Positions 53,638 through 62,841 of a stretch of 64,000 bases of DNA are shown here, one piece after another (positions within the stretch are counted from its first letter, which is position 1; each line of letters begins with the position of its first letter). The notes under the pieces are model-generated. The model ran no database searches. It was not told the origin of the DNA and was given only the letters and a program-made list of their open reading frames with translations. This DNA comes from Leptospira venezuelensis (GTDB taxonomy: Bacteria > Spirochaetota > Leptospiria > Leptospirales > Leptospiraceae). The translations under genes and the position numbers were made by a program. The stretch is from positions 310,001 through 374,000 of the forward strand of contig NZ_NETS01000008.1 in assembly GCF_002150035.1 (NCBI RefSeq), given 5' to 3'.

Positions 53638-54885
53638 ATGCAGACCCTTGCCAAATGGCCTAGTCCATCCGAACTTTCTTTTTCAGACGGGAGAGAAGTC
53701 GGAGCAGAAATTCCGGATTCCAAAGAATATTTTCAATCAGTGTTGGCATGGGCAAAGGAGAATGATGCAGAAGAATACTTTCTCGTTCCTTTGGAAGAAT
53801 GGGTTCCTTCTACTAAATTGTTATCTACACTTCCCTCTTATCCAGTCCGCGCCCAAATGGATATTCCAGATCCAGTAACCTTCTCCTATTTACTCCCACC
53901 TGTATTATTCGGGAAAAAACTTTGCTTCTGGACTTCGCAAGGGACTAGCCTAACAGACTCTTACATTCATGTACTAGGAAAAATAGAAAGATCCGAAGAA
54001 CAACTTAGCAGAATTTTTGGGACTGAGATCCTTTCAATTCCTGAGATCATTTGGAAAGAAGAAGAAAAACATTCAAATTCTCTACTATTAGAAAGAAAAT
54101 TATGGGGAAGAAGAGAGAATGGCAAAAGATATTCGTCCTCCTTCTCTTTTGCAAAAGCGTTTTTTGTAGGATCTTTGACTGACATTAGAGAAGTCTATGA
54201 ATATGAATTAGTATCTCCAGGCCGATCCGAGTTAGAAGCCGCGATCCATAAGTTTTTATTTAAAAGGGCAGATTCCAAATACTTCTCTCTTTTATCCTCT
54301 TTGGGAAAAACCGAATCAGAGAATGGATTCGTTTTTAAACCTAAGGTCTATTTTTCATTCGGACTACAACTTATGATACTAGCATGCGTGATTGCAGAAG
54401 CCTACGAAGAATTAGTCTCTCGCTTCATACAAGAAAGGCCACAACACAAAGAAGCACTGAATAAGTTAGAAGAATGGACTAAAAAAGAATTTCATCCCAA
54501 AACAGAAGCCGGAATGGAAGCAATCTTTGAAGAAAGAGTCGTTCATTTATTGGATAAATATTCAGACAGAACTGACAGATTCCTTCTTAAACAATTAGAA
54601 CAAGAATATGCACTTTCTCAAAAAGATTTGTCCGAACATTTTCAACTCAGGAAGAAGGAACTAGAAGAGAAATTGATCCCCGATCTTCTCTCCCACATAG
54701 ATTCTCACACTAAACTCTCCTTTCCGGAAGACCTAAAGTCAGAGTGGGAACAATTAGGAAAAACATTACAGGTTCGCCTCGAAAATCTTCTATTGGAAAG
54801 AAAAAATTTACAAAATCCGGAAGAAAAAGGGAACGGAAAAACGCCAGAAAGCTGGAACATTCTAATCGGGCAAAGGTCTGATTAA
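53638..54885 (+). CDS. Hypothetical cytoplasmic protein, helical C-terminus
   Basis: About 415 residues from the ATG at 53638, chosen because GGAG lies five bases upstream; an upstream ATG at 53626 and a frame from 53584 exist. The N-terminal half looks globular (SPSELSFSDGREVGAEIPDSK, then YFLVPLEEWVPSTKLL), while the C-terminal half (about 260-400) is strongly helical and acidic or basic (QHKEALNKLEEWTKKEFHPKTEAGM). No signal peptide, membrane helix or known motif. I do not recognise it. It stands alone between glnA and the tRNA. Confidence 0.65.
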   Translation: MQTLAKWPSPSELSFSDGREVGAEIPDSKEYFQSVLAWAKENDAEEYFLVPLEEWVPSTKLLSTLPSYPVRAQMDIPDPVTFSYLLPPVLFGKKLCFWTSQGTSLTDSYIHVLGKIERSEEQLSRIFGTEILSIPEIIWKEEEKHSNSLLLERKLWGRRENGKRYSSSFSFAKAFFVGSLTDIREVYEYELVSPGRSELEAAIHKFLFKRADSKYFSLLSSLGKTESENGFVFKPKVYFSFGLQLMILACVIAEAYEELVSRFIQERPQHKEALNKLEEWTKKEFHPKTEAGMEAIFEERVVHLLDKYSDRTDRFLLKQLEQEYALSQKDLSEHFQLRKKELEEKLIPDLLSHIDSHTKLSFPEDLKSEWEQLGKTLQVRLENLLLERKNLQNPEEKGNGKTPESWNILIGQRSD

Positions 54886-54976
54886 AGAATATTAGGCCAA
54901 TTTATCCTAGGAAAGGTTTCGAATCTTCGGGAGAGAAATCTTTGACAATGCCGGTATTTCAAAAAAAATGACCGGT

Positions 54977-54997
54977 AAATACCTTTCACAGGTATTT
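54977..54997. other. Inverted repeat before the tRNA-Met gene
   Basis: AAATACC (54977-54983), seven bases, GGTATTT (54991-54997), 13 bases before the tRNA. A related AAATACCTTGGTATTT occurs at 10032-10047. It may be part of the tRNA promoter region; TTGACA lies at 54942-54947 but I see no good -10. Confidence 0.4.
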
Positions 54998-55008
54998 CCT
55001 AGGAATAA

Positions 55009-55083
<75 letters not shown>

Positions 55084-55106
55084 GGTCCTTTGGAGAAAAC
55101 ACACCC

Positions 55107-55394
55107 ATGAAAAAAACAATCCTCGCAACCCTAATCTTGCTAGCTACGGTTTTCACCGGATTCTCCTCCGTTTCCGCTCAAAGCCAAGCATGCAACCAGA
55201 TCTGTGATTTTTACACAAACTGCGTAGAAGGGCAAAAAAAGCTTAGTGCTGCAGATAAACAAAAAGTGGGAGCCGGTTGTTTGAATACCTGCCGTAAAAA
55301 TCATTCAGCAGTTACTTCTTGTTATGAAACTCATTCTGGTCAATGTACAGCTTTCAATAGCTGCTTGATGGAAAGTTATAAAGGTAAAAAATAA
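55107..55394 (+). CDS. Small secreted Cys-rich protein
   Basis: 95 residues. A clean signal peptide (KKTILATLILLATVFTGFSSVSA, cut after about residue 24) leaves a mature part of about 70 residues with eight Cys: CNQICDFYTNC, CLNTCRKNHSAVTSC and QCTAFNSC. The even number and spacing suggest disulfides in the periplasm or outside. It starts 23 bases after the tRNA-Met gene. I do not recognise a function; small Cys-rich exported proteins of this sort occur in leptospires. Confidence 0.82.
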   Translation: MKKTILATLILLATVFTGFSSVSAQSQACNQICDFYTNCVEGQKKLSAADKQKVGAGCLNTCRKNHSAVTSCYETHSGQCTAFNSCLMESYKGKK

Positions 55395-55397
55395 TCC

Positions 55398-56534
55398 TTA
55401 AATCATTCGATCGGGTATTTGGAAAAACGCCCGATCGAAATCCTTAAAGACTGGATCCAGTCCCTTCTTCCTTAACATCTCAGTAAATTCTTCAATTTTT
55501 CTAGAATCTTCTATTTCGAATTGTTTTAATTCTTCTCCGCCTGAATAACCACCAGGATCTGTTCTAGATTCTACAGACATATGAGTGATAGGCATTCCTG
55601 CCAGATGATCTCTCATCCGAATGGACTCTCTTGTAGACTGCACAAGCCCGCTATCAGGCAAAAAAAGTCTTAATGCAAATAAGAACCGAACATACTCTCT
55701 ATCGGAAACAAAGATTGTCTTATCAAACTCACCTTCTGCAGGCCTCATTCGAGGAAGAGAGATTTGGATTGTGGTTCTCCAATACTTTTTGGTAAGATAA
55801 TATGCATGTTCTCCTAATCGGAACATTTCTCCATAGGGATCCGAAAGTCCAAGAAGTGCCCCCACTCCAATTCGTCTAAAACCAGCAAGCCCCCCTCTGT
55901 CTGGAGCCTCTAGTCTATATCTCATATTCTTTTTCATCCCACGCAGATGATATTCTGAATAGGTTTCGGGATCGTAGGTCTCTTGATAAACTACCAGACC
56001 TTCTACACCATCTGTGATCAATACCTCGTATTTTTCCCGGTCCATAGGATAAATTTCGATAGAGATAGAGTCAAAATAAGATTTCAAAATACGAACTGCG
56101 GATCTCAAATATTCTAAATTTGTGATGGAATAATCTTCTCCAGTTAGAATCAGAAGATGGCGTATTCCTTTGGAATATAGGACTTCGGACTCTGCGCGGA
56201 TCTCCGACTCATTTAATGTTTTTCGGGGGATCTTATTTTCAAAACTGAATCCACAATAAACACAGGAAGACCTGCACTCATTCGAAAGATACATTGGCAT
56301 ATAGAGAGAAATCGTATTACCGAATCTCTTTTTGGTCCAGTCCAGCGCAAGTCTCGCCATTTCTTCCAAATAGGAATCAGCTGTCGGATGAATTAAGGAG
56401 AGATAATCTTCAAAATTAAGAGTTTTTCCTAAATAGGAAGTATGGAGTGCGGATTCTATATCTAATTTAGATTTAGATAATACTCTTTCCTTCGCTTCTA
56501 AGAAGGAGATTTTATCAAATAACTCCGTGTACAT
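55398..56534 (-). CDS. thiH: 2-iminoacetate synthase ThiH
   Basis: Radical-SAM enzyme that splits tyrosine to give dehydroglycine for the thiazole of thiamine. The 378 residues include the cluster motif CRSSCVYCGF and the upstream YMPMYLSNE region. It needs ThiG as partner, whose gene overlaps it by 20 bases. No thiS or thiF is seen in this window. The aerobic alternative ThiO is also not seen here, so tyrosine is the expected source. Confidence 0.93.
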   Translation of the reverse strand: MYTELFDKISFLEAKERVLSKSKLDIESALHTSYLGKTLNFEDYLSLIHPTADSYLEEMARLALDWTKKRFGNTISLYMPMYLSNECRSSCVYCGFSFENKIPRKTLNESEIRAESEVLYSKGIRHLLILTGEDYSITNLEYLRSAVRILKSYFDSISIEIYPMDREKYEVLITDGVEGLVVYQETYDPETYSEYHLRGMKKNMRYRLEAPDRGGLAGFRRIGVGALLGLSDPYGEMFRLGEHAYYLTKKYWRTTIQISLPRMRPAEGEFDKTIFVSDREYVRFLFALRLFLPDSGLVQSTRESIRMRDHLAGMPITHMSVESRTDPGGYSGGEELKQFEIEDSRKIEEFTEMLRKKGLDPVFKDFDRAFFQIPDRMI

Positions 56535-57327
56535 TTCTAGATTCTTCTTCTAAAAATCCTGTAAGAGGACTGGAGGCAGATGCTCGTTTAGAAGTTTTAA
56601 TCCCTGAATTAGAATATAATTTCGAAATTCTTCCAGCTTCTGTGGCGAGTTTGAATGCATATGCAGTTTTTGCAGGATCTTTTGCTATCGCAATTGCAGT
56701 ATTTACAAGAACCGCATCCGCTCCTAATTCCATTGCTTGTGCAGCATGAGAAGGCAATCCGAGTCCTGCATCTACAATCACTGGTATATTGGATTGTTCT
56801 ATAATAATTTCTAAATTTGCTAAGGTGCGAATCCCTTGGTTGGTGCCTATTGGTGATCCTAATGGCATTACAGTAGCACAACCTGCTTCTTCTAAATGTT
56901 TACATAGAATTGGATCTGCGTTGATATAAGGTAGGACATTAAATCCTTCTTTTACAAGAATCTTTGCAGCCTTTAAAGTTTCGATAGGATCAGGAAGAAG
57001 GTAAACTGGATCAGGAGTCACTTCAAGTTTCAACCAGTCACCTCCGCCTAGTTCTCGAGAGAGTCTCGCTAGGCGGACAGCTTCTTCTGCATCTCTTGCC
57101 CCGCTTGTATTCGGCAAAAGTAATATTCTTTCTCTGTCAATTTTGGTGAGAATATCATCTTCCGTAGAAGATAGATCCACTCTGCGTAGAGCGACAGTCA
57201 CAACTTCCGTTTCAGAAGAATGGATTGCTTGTTCCAAAGCAGAGCCAGAAGAGAACTTGCCAGTACCTAAAAACAGCCTGGATTTGAACCTTCTGCCTGC
57301 GATGATTAGATCGTCTGATTCCGCCAC
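56515..57327 (-). CDS. thiG: Thiazole synthase ThiG
   Basis: Joins dehydroglycine, the ThiS thiocarboxylate and deoxyxylulose phosphate to form the thiazole phosphate. The 270 residues form a TIM barrel; markers are SRLFLGTGKFSS, LPNTSGARDAEEAVRLARL, LKLEVTPDPVYLLPDP, MPLGSPIGTNQGI and IPVIVDAGLGLPSHAAQAMELGADAVLVNTAIA. It starts 10 bases after the smc stop and overlaps thiH, so smc-thiG-thiH may be one transcript. Confidence 0.95.
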   Translation of the reverse strand: MAESDDLIIAGRRFKSRLFLGTGKFSSGSALEQAIHSSETEVVTVALRRVDLSSTEDDILTKIDRERILLLPNTSGARDAEEAVRLARLSRELGGGDWLKLEVTPDPVYLLPDPIETLKAAKILVKEGFNVLPYINADPILCKHLEEAGCATVMPLGSPIGTNQGIRTLANLEIIIEQSNIPVIVDAGLGLPSHAAQAMELGADAVLVNTAIAIAKDPAKTAYAFKLATEAGRISKLYSNSGIKTSKRASASSPLTGFLEEESRNVHGVI

Positions 57328-57336
57328 GATTCCAGA

Positions 57337-60120
57337 TTATACTGCTTCGGTCGCTCTTCCAGCAAAATCTCTGGCTTCATCCAGTCTCAAGCTGATAATT
57401 TTGGAAATTCCAGGCTCTTCATTTGTGACCCCGAAGATTGAGTTTGCCCTATGGATCGTAGATTGAGCGTGGGTAATGACCACAAACTGAGACTTGTCCT
57501 TGAACTTATCCAAGATCTGGCAGAAACGAAGTTTATTCGCCTCGTCAAGTGCAGCATCTATCTCGTCCAAGAAACAGAATGGAGACGGTTTTACCATATA
57601 GATCGCAAAAAGTAGAGCGATCGCAGTTAAGGATTTTTCACCACCGGAAAGTAGTCTCAGGTTTTGGACATGTTTGCCAGGAGGTTCTGCCATGATCTCG
57701 ATACCAGCGTTTAAGCTGTCTTCTCCATCCACAAGTTCGAGCATTGCTTTTCCGCCGTTGAACAAAGTGGAGAATGTTTCCTGGAAATTCTCTCTAATTC
57801 TTTCGAATGTTTCTCTGAAAAGTTTTTCGGACTCTTCGTTGATATTTTTCAGAATCTCAGTGATATCATTTTTAGATCTTTCGATATCTTCTTTTTGAGT
57901 GCGATGGTGCTCGTAGATCTCTTTTACATTTCTATATTCTTCTATCGAGAGTGGATTGATAGAACCAAGCATCTGTATGTCGGACTTCAGACGTTTGAGT
58001 TTTGTCTCACTTTCCCCTTTTTCAGGCTTCCTGTCCTTGAATTCATCAGCAAGCTCTTGTTCGGAGATAGAATAATCGTTGTATAATTCTTCTGAGAATG
58101 ACTCGAGCTGGACCTTATAAACAGAAACCGCCTTTTCCTTTTCAGTCAAGATTGGGAATAAATTCTTATAATCTTCCTGATTCTTCTGGATTTCGTTTTT
58201 AAGGCCTTGGATCTCTTTTACAATATTTCGGAGAGCTTCTTTTTCAGAATCTAAAGCCCGGCTCATTTCCAAAAATTCGTTATATCTGTTCTCAATCTGT
58301 TGTTCCAGCTCGATCACTTCTTTTTCGAATTCTGTTTTTTTAACGCCGAGAGTTTTGATAGATTCTTGGGCAGCCAAAATTCTCTTTTGGGTTTCTTCAA
58401 TTCTTACAGAAAGAGATTTTGCGGATTCTAACTTAGAATTTTTTTCGGAATTTAATTCTAAGATTCGTTTTTCTAAATAAACGATCTTTTCGCGGATATT
58501 TTCCGCTTCTTCTCGGAGAGACTCTATCGTTAATCCAGATTCTTTGATGGAACGAGTTAGATTTTCATTCTCTAAGATCAGATCTTCTATCTCTTGGTCT
58601 AAACCTTCTTTCTGAGATAAAAATCCGTCTCTATCAAATAATAAACTGCGGATGCTATCTTCTAAGGAGAAATATTCTCCCAATTGGGATCTGAACTTTT
58701 CAGTTTCTAGTTTTCCTGCAAGATAAGAGAGTTTGTTCTTGGTTTCTTCTCCAGTATATGAATCCAAAGCGGTTTTAAGTTCCGTTTCGACCGAATGAAT
58801 TCTGTCTGCTTCTCCGAGTAGGAGTTCCTTCAGACGATTTCTTTCTTCTTCCGTGGATTGAGCTTCTTTTTTACGGGATTCTAATTGGGAAATAAGATCG
58901 AAGATTACTTCTTTTAGTCTTTCTCTCAGCTCCACATGTCGTTTGTCATTGGACTGGATTCTGGTTTCCTTATCTTGGATGGAAGTATTCTCTGCTTCTA
59001 TCCTGGATTCAATTTCTGATTTGTTTTTACGAAGATCCTCAATCCCTTGTTCCAGAGATTTACTTTCTCCTTCCAAATCGATTGCATCTTTTTCCAATTT
59101 TTCTTTATCGATCTGTAAAAGGCTTTGGGCAGATTCTTCTTTTATTAAGGATTCTCTAATATCAGAAATACGATCCGAATAATCTAGGATAATACCTTTA
59201 TTACTTTCAACTTTATCTTTTTGGATCTGGGTTTGGGTGAGATGGTCTAAAAGTTTTTTGTCAATTTCTGCAACCTTCTTCTCTAAATCAGACTTATGAT
59301 GATCTAATTCTTCGATCCTTCCTGTCTCTGCAGAAATTCTTTCGAGCAGAACTACGTTCTTTTCCTTAATTTCTTTTAACTCATTCTCAGAAGTCTCGTG
59401 TTTCTTGGTTAAGGTAGAGAATTTGATATAACGGATGATCTTATCAGTCTCATCCAGCTCTTGTTTGAGCTTAAAATACTCTTCTGCTTTCTCAGCTTGT
59501 TTTTCCTTAACTTCCATCTCCTTCTTCATTGTATTCATAATATCTTGGATACGAAGAAGGTTCTGGTTGGTGTCGGAAAGTTTTTTGAGAGCCTCTTGTC
59601 TTTCCATCTTGAATCTGGAAATACCTGCTGCCTCTTCGAAGATCAGTCTTCTCTCTTCAGGTTTGGAATGAAGGATACGATCGACCTTTCCTTGTTCCAT
59701 GATAGAGTAACTGGATTTTCCGATTCCTGTATCGAGTAAGATCTTTTCGATCTCTTTCCGTTGCACACGAGAATCGTTTATTAGATATTCGTTATTTCCA
59801 TCCGCGTATAATCTGCGGGTTAATTTGATGGTTGGATAATCCATCTTAATGAGTTTGGAGGAATTATCGAAGACAACGCTGACTTCAGCGAAACCCGCAG
59901 GCTTACGAGCTTCTGAACCGTGAAAGATGACATCGTCCATCTTATCACCGCGAAGACCCTTGGCGGATTTTTCGCCGAAGACCCATTTTAAAGCGTCGAC
60001 TATATTCGATTTTCCGGAACCGTTAGGTCCTACAACTGCGGTAAATCCCGGATCGAGAAGAACTTCTGTCTCGTCCGCAAAGGTCTTGAATCCAACAATA
60101 TTCAGGCTTTTGAGATACAT
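57337..60120 (-). CDS. smc: Chromosome segregation protein SMC, short form
   Basis: 927 residues from the ATG at 60120 (the frame is open to 60156). N-terminal head with Walker A GPNGSGKSN and LRGDKMDDVIFHGSEARKP; C-terminal head with signature LLSGGEKSLTAIALLF and Walker B PFCFLDEIDAALDEAN. Two long coiled coils link them. The usual SMC is about 1150-1200 residues with a hinge of about 150 residues. Here the centre (around residues 455-505) has only a short non-coil stretch, LGEYFSLEDSIRSLLFDRDG, so no canonical hinge is visible. Confidence 0.92.
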   Translation of the reverse strand: MYLKSLNIVGFKTFADETEVLLDPGFTAVVGPNGSGKSNIVDALKWVFGEKSAKGLRGDKMDDVIFHGSEARKPAGFAEVSVVFDNSSKLIKMDYPTIKLTRRLYADGNNEYLINDSRVQRKEIEKILLDTGIGKSSYSIMEQGKVDRILHSKPEERRLIFEEAAGISRFKMERQEALKKLSDTNQNLLRIQDIMNTMKKEMEVKEKQAEKAEEYFKLKQELDETDKIIRYIKFSTLTKKHETSENELKEIKEKNVVLLERISAETGRIEELDHHKSDLEKKVAEIDKKLLDHLTQTQIQKDKVESNKGIILDYSDRISDIRESLIKEESAQSLLQIDKEKLEKDAIDLEGESKSLEQGIEDLRKNKSEIESRIEAENTSIQDKETRIQSNDKRHVELRERLKEVIFDLISQLESRKKEAQSTEEERNRLKELLLGEADRIHSVETELKTALDSYTGEETKNKLSYLAGKLETEKFRSQLGEYFSLEDSIRSLLFDRDGFLSQKEGLDQEIEDLILENENLTRSIKESGLTIESLREEAENIREKIVYLEKRILELNSEKNSKLESAKSLSVRIEETQKRILAAQESIKTLGVKKTEFEKEVIELEQQIENRYNEFLEMSRALDSEKEALRNIVKEIQGLKNEIQKNQEDYKNLFPILTEKEKAVSVYKVQLESFSEELYNDYSISEQELADEFKDRKPEKGESETKLKRLKSDIQMLGSINPLSIEEYRNVKEIYEHHRTQKEDIERSKNDITEILKNINEESEKLFRETFERIRENFQETFSTLFNGGKAMLELVDGEDSLNAGIEIMAEPPGKHVQNLRLLSGGEKSLTAIALLFAIYMVKPSPFCFLDEIDAALDEANKLRFCQILDKFKDKSQFVVITHAQSTIHRANSIFGVTNEEPGISKIISLRLDEARDFAGRATEAV

Positions 60121-60197
60121 ATGTATTTTTGTGTTTCTTTGGGAAATTGATTGCAAGTGACCAGAATCGGGCGGACTCTGGAATGCTTAGGAGTATT

Positions 60198-62024
60198 ATG
60201 TCTCACGATCTCCCGGAAAAAACAAGAGAAATATTCGGGAAAAAACCCTATCTCAGCCTGTATTTCCAAAATCCTCCTACAGAGCCGTTGGAGTTCCGAC
60301 TCGAGGCGGCCAAAAATCAAAATGAGTTCTTTCTTTCGAAAAAAGGAAGAGCTTTGGCAAGTGCGGTCGCTCCTCTCACCCAAGCAAAACGGCAAGTGGA
60401 TTCAGTTTCTATACAATCTACGGATCTTGTCGCAATTTTAGGGCTCGGAAACCCTCACTTGATCCGTGAAATAGAATCCAAATTAGAACCGGGGCAAATT
60501 TTATTACTCATCGACAAAGACAGAGATCTACTCTTTCCACTTTGGGAAGAATGGTTAGAACCTGTGATGGAAGTTCCTGGAAGACATTTATTCTTGGGAG
60601 AAAATTCTCTTTCTCTTCTATGGAATTATTTAGAATCACTTCCAGTAGAACGAGTTTCCGGTATCAGGATCGTTCGCAATGCCGCAAGCGTTTCTTTGGA
60701 AGAAATGTTCTACGCGGAAACGGATATAAGGCTTCGAAAAATTCTATCCTCTAAAATGAGCGATCTACTCACCAAATTCGAATTCGAAAGGATTTGGGTG
60801 AGAAATTCTTTAGTCAACACTGCAAATTTTTTATCTCCTCCTAGCCCAAGAACCAAAATAGAATCCTTAAAAGAAAAATTTAACGGAACACCTTCCCTAC
60901 TCGTATCAGCCGGCCCTAATTTACGAAGACAATGTGAATGGATCAAAAGTATAAGAGATAAAGTTTTTGTAATGTCCTGCGATACTTCTCTTAAAGTTCT
61001 TCTTAAATACGGGATCATACCGGATGGAGTAATGACATTAGATGCACAAACTCACTCCGTATTCCATTTTTTGGGAGAAGATACATCCGAAATCCCATTA
61101 TTCGCAGACTTAGTAAGCTCTCCTCCTATACTAAGAAATCTAAAATTTAAGTCGGTTGTCCACAGTATCACCGCGAAGTATTTAGTAGATGCTTCCGGAG
61201 AACTAAAAAGAGAAGCAACTGCAGGAAGTTCCAGTGCGGAATCCCTGCTTGGTCCAATCGGAGATATTCAATCTGGTGGAAGTGTTGCTACAACTGCATT
61301 CGACTTATTAAGAAGTCTCGGATGTAAACCATGCTTTTTAGTGGGCCAGGACCTTGCCTATTCAGGCAGAGAGATCCATTCCACAGGAACTCACCATAAC
61401 GAAAAATGGCTTACTCTACTTAATAGAAAAACCAGTTTAGAAAAAATTAATGAAGCAGTTGTCCGAAAAAGAGATACAAGGTATGTTCCTTCTGTCACAG
61501 GCGGAGAAGTATTAACGGATTATGTGCTGGATCTATACAGACATTGGTTTGAAGAATCTTCCAAATCCTTAGACTTTCCAGTTTATAATGTAAACACACA
61601 AGGTGCAAAAATAGAAAATGCCCAAAATATAGGACCAGAAGAAGCCACACAAATCCTAAACGGATTCCAAAACCACCAATACTTCTGGCAAAAATTTCCC
61701 GCATGGAAACCTGAACTAATCCAAGAAACCTTGGTAGGATCTCCTGCAAATTTTAAAAATGAACTTTTAGAAACTATCGACACAATCAAAAACGAATTTT
61801 CAAAACCCGAAAGAAAAGAAGAAGCGTACATAGATCTACTTTCACTTTTCAGAAACACATTGGGCAAATGGGAAGATCTAAGATATTTAATCCGAAAAAC
61901 GGAAGTTTACATTCTCCGCCATAAAGACAAACTGAATGAGGCACGCAAAAGAGAATTATTCTTGGGAGCTATCCTGAAGGAGTTTACTGGTTTAAGAAGA
62001 AAGTTGCTTGCCGGAGAGAATTGA
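60198..62024 (+). CDS. DUF115/Maf-like protein
   Basis: 608 residues from the ATG at 60198, which has AGGAG four bases upstream; the frame is open from 60129. The central DUF115 domain (about residues 215-450) shows LLVSAGPNLRRQCEWI, VFVMSCDTSLKVLLKYGI, IPDGVMTLDAQ, GSVATTAFDLLRSLGCKPCFLVGQDLAY. This fold is found in archaeal 6-hydroxymethylpterin pyrophosphokinase and in Maf motility-accessory proteins, which modify flagellins with sugars. The substrate here is unknown. It is divergent from smc. Confidence 0.85.
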   Translation: MSHDLPEKTREIFGKKPYLSLYFQNPPTEPLEFRLEAAKNQNEFFLSKKGRALASAVAPLTQAKRQVDSVSIQSTDLVAILGLGNPHLIREIESKLEPGQILLLIDKDRDLLFPLWEEWLEPVMEVPGRHLFLGENSLSLLWNYLESLPVERVSGIRIVRNAASVSLEEMFYAETDIRLRKILSSKMSDLLTKFEFERIWVRNSLVNTANFLSPPSPRTKIESLKEKFNGTPSLLVSAGPNLRRQCEWIKSIRDKVFVMSCDTSLKVLLKYGIIPDGVMTLDAQTHSVFHFLGEDTSEIPLFADLVSSPPILRNLKFKSVVHSITAKYLVDASGELKREATAGSSSAESLLGPIGDIQSGGSVATTAFDLLRSLGCKPCFLVGQDLAYSGREIHSTGTHHNEKWLTLLNRKTSLEKINEAVVRKRDTRYVPSVTGGEVLTDYVLDLYRHWFEESSKSLDFPVYNVNTQGAKIENAQNIGPEEATQILNGFQNHQYFWQKFPAWKPELIQETLVGSPANFKNELLETIDTIKNEFSKPERKEEAYIDLLSLFRNTLGKWEDLRYLIRKTEVYILRHKDKLNEARKRELFLGAILKEFTGLRRKLLAGEN

Positions 62025-62076
62025 AGGGAAAATTTCCTGATCTAATTTGTAGTTTAGATATAAACTCAAAGAAATA

Positions 62077-62754
62077 TTGTTTGATTACATGCTGCAAAAA
62101 TTAATCGAAAAACTATATATGCTCACTTGGAAAAAGACAAAAAACAAAGAAGAATTGTTAAATCCGGGCTCAAAGTTAAATCTCAAAGAACTACCGTCTC
62201 CTCTTCAAAAATTATATTTAATTGCAGATGGGCAAAAGGAAGAATTCCCAAACATATTTTTAGGTCATTCTTTTATGACTTTGTCTGATTCTTTAGAAGC
62301 CAAAAAAATATTAGATGAATTGGCAGAAGAGGAAAATTGGGAAAAAGAATGGTGGGACAAAAATTGGTATCCATTCGGAGACGGAGGAACAGGGGACCAT
62401 CTTGTTTTAGATAAAGAGACTGGAAAAGTATTAGAATTTATTCACGATTCTGAAGATAGACCTGAATATGCTGACTCAATAGAAAACTATCTAAAAGATC
62501 TGATCGAAGGACTGGAATCTGGGAAATTTTATTTTGATCCTAAATTAGGAATTTTTAATACGGAACAACCAAAAACTTTCAAACCGGAAAAATCTAAAAT
62601 CAATTGGAAAGAATTTTGGCTGGATGTAATATTATGTGATAAACCCAGAGGTTTCGGATTTACCGGACGAATTATCCAAACATTTGTTTTTATATTCTAT
62701 GTTTGTCTAGTATTTTTATTCAAATGGATCTATTCCCACTATATTAGCAAATAA
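62077..62754 (+). CDS. SMI1/KNR4-like protein with C-terminal membrane helix
   Basis: 225 residues. The N-terminal domain has the SMI1/KNR4-type pattern (SPLQKLYLIADGQ, then NWYPFGDGGTGDHLVLD and an acidic WEKEWWDK stretch). The last 35 residues contain one membrane helix (IIQTFVFIFYVCLVFLFKWIY). Members serve as immunity or scaffold proteins; no toxin neighbour is seen. The TTG at 62077 or the ATG at 62089 could be the start; neither has a good ribosome site. Base composition is more A/T-rich than in its neighbours by eye. Confidence 0.75.
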   Translation: MFDYMLQKLIEKLYMLTWKKTKNKEELLNPGSKLNLKELPSPLQKLYLIADGQKEEFPNIFLGHSFMTLSDSLEAKKILDELAEEENWEKEWWDKNWYPFGDGGTGDHLVLDKETGKVLEFIHDSEDRPEYADSIENYLKDLIEGLESGKFYFDPKLGIFNTEQPKTFKPEKSKINWKEFWLDVILCDKPRGFGFTGRIIQTFVFIFYVCLVFLFKWIYSHYISK

Positions 62755-62809
62755 ATAGATTCGAATAATCAGCTTTCCTTACTTATCTTAAAATAATAAA
62801 AAATCCTAT

Positions 62810-62841
62810 GATTACTAGTTTCTATATAGATACTAGTAATC
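62810..62841. promoter_or_regulatory. 32-base near-perfect palindrome abutting the SrkA-like start
   Basis: GATTACTAGT (62810-62819) and ACTAGTAATC (62832-62841) are perfect 10-base arms; the 12 bases between are themselves palindromic except for one pair. The ATG begins at 62842. It is either an operator or, as RNA, a hairpin that blocks the start. No Shine-Dalgarno sequence lies between it and the ATG. Confidence 0.8.
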
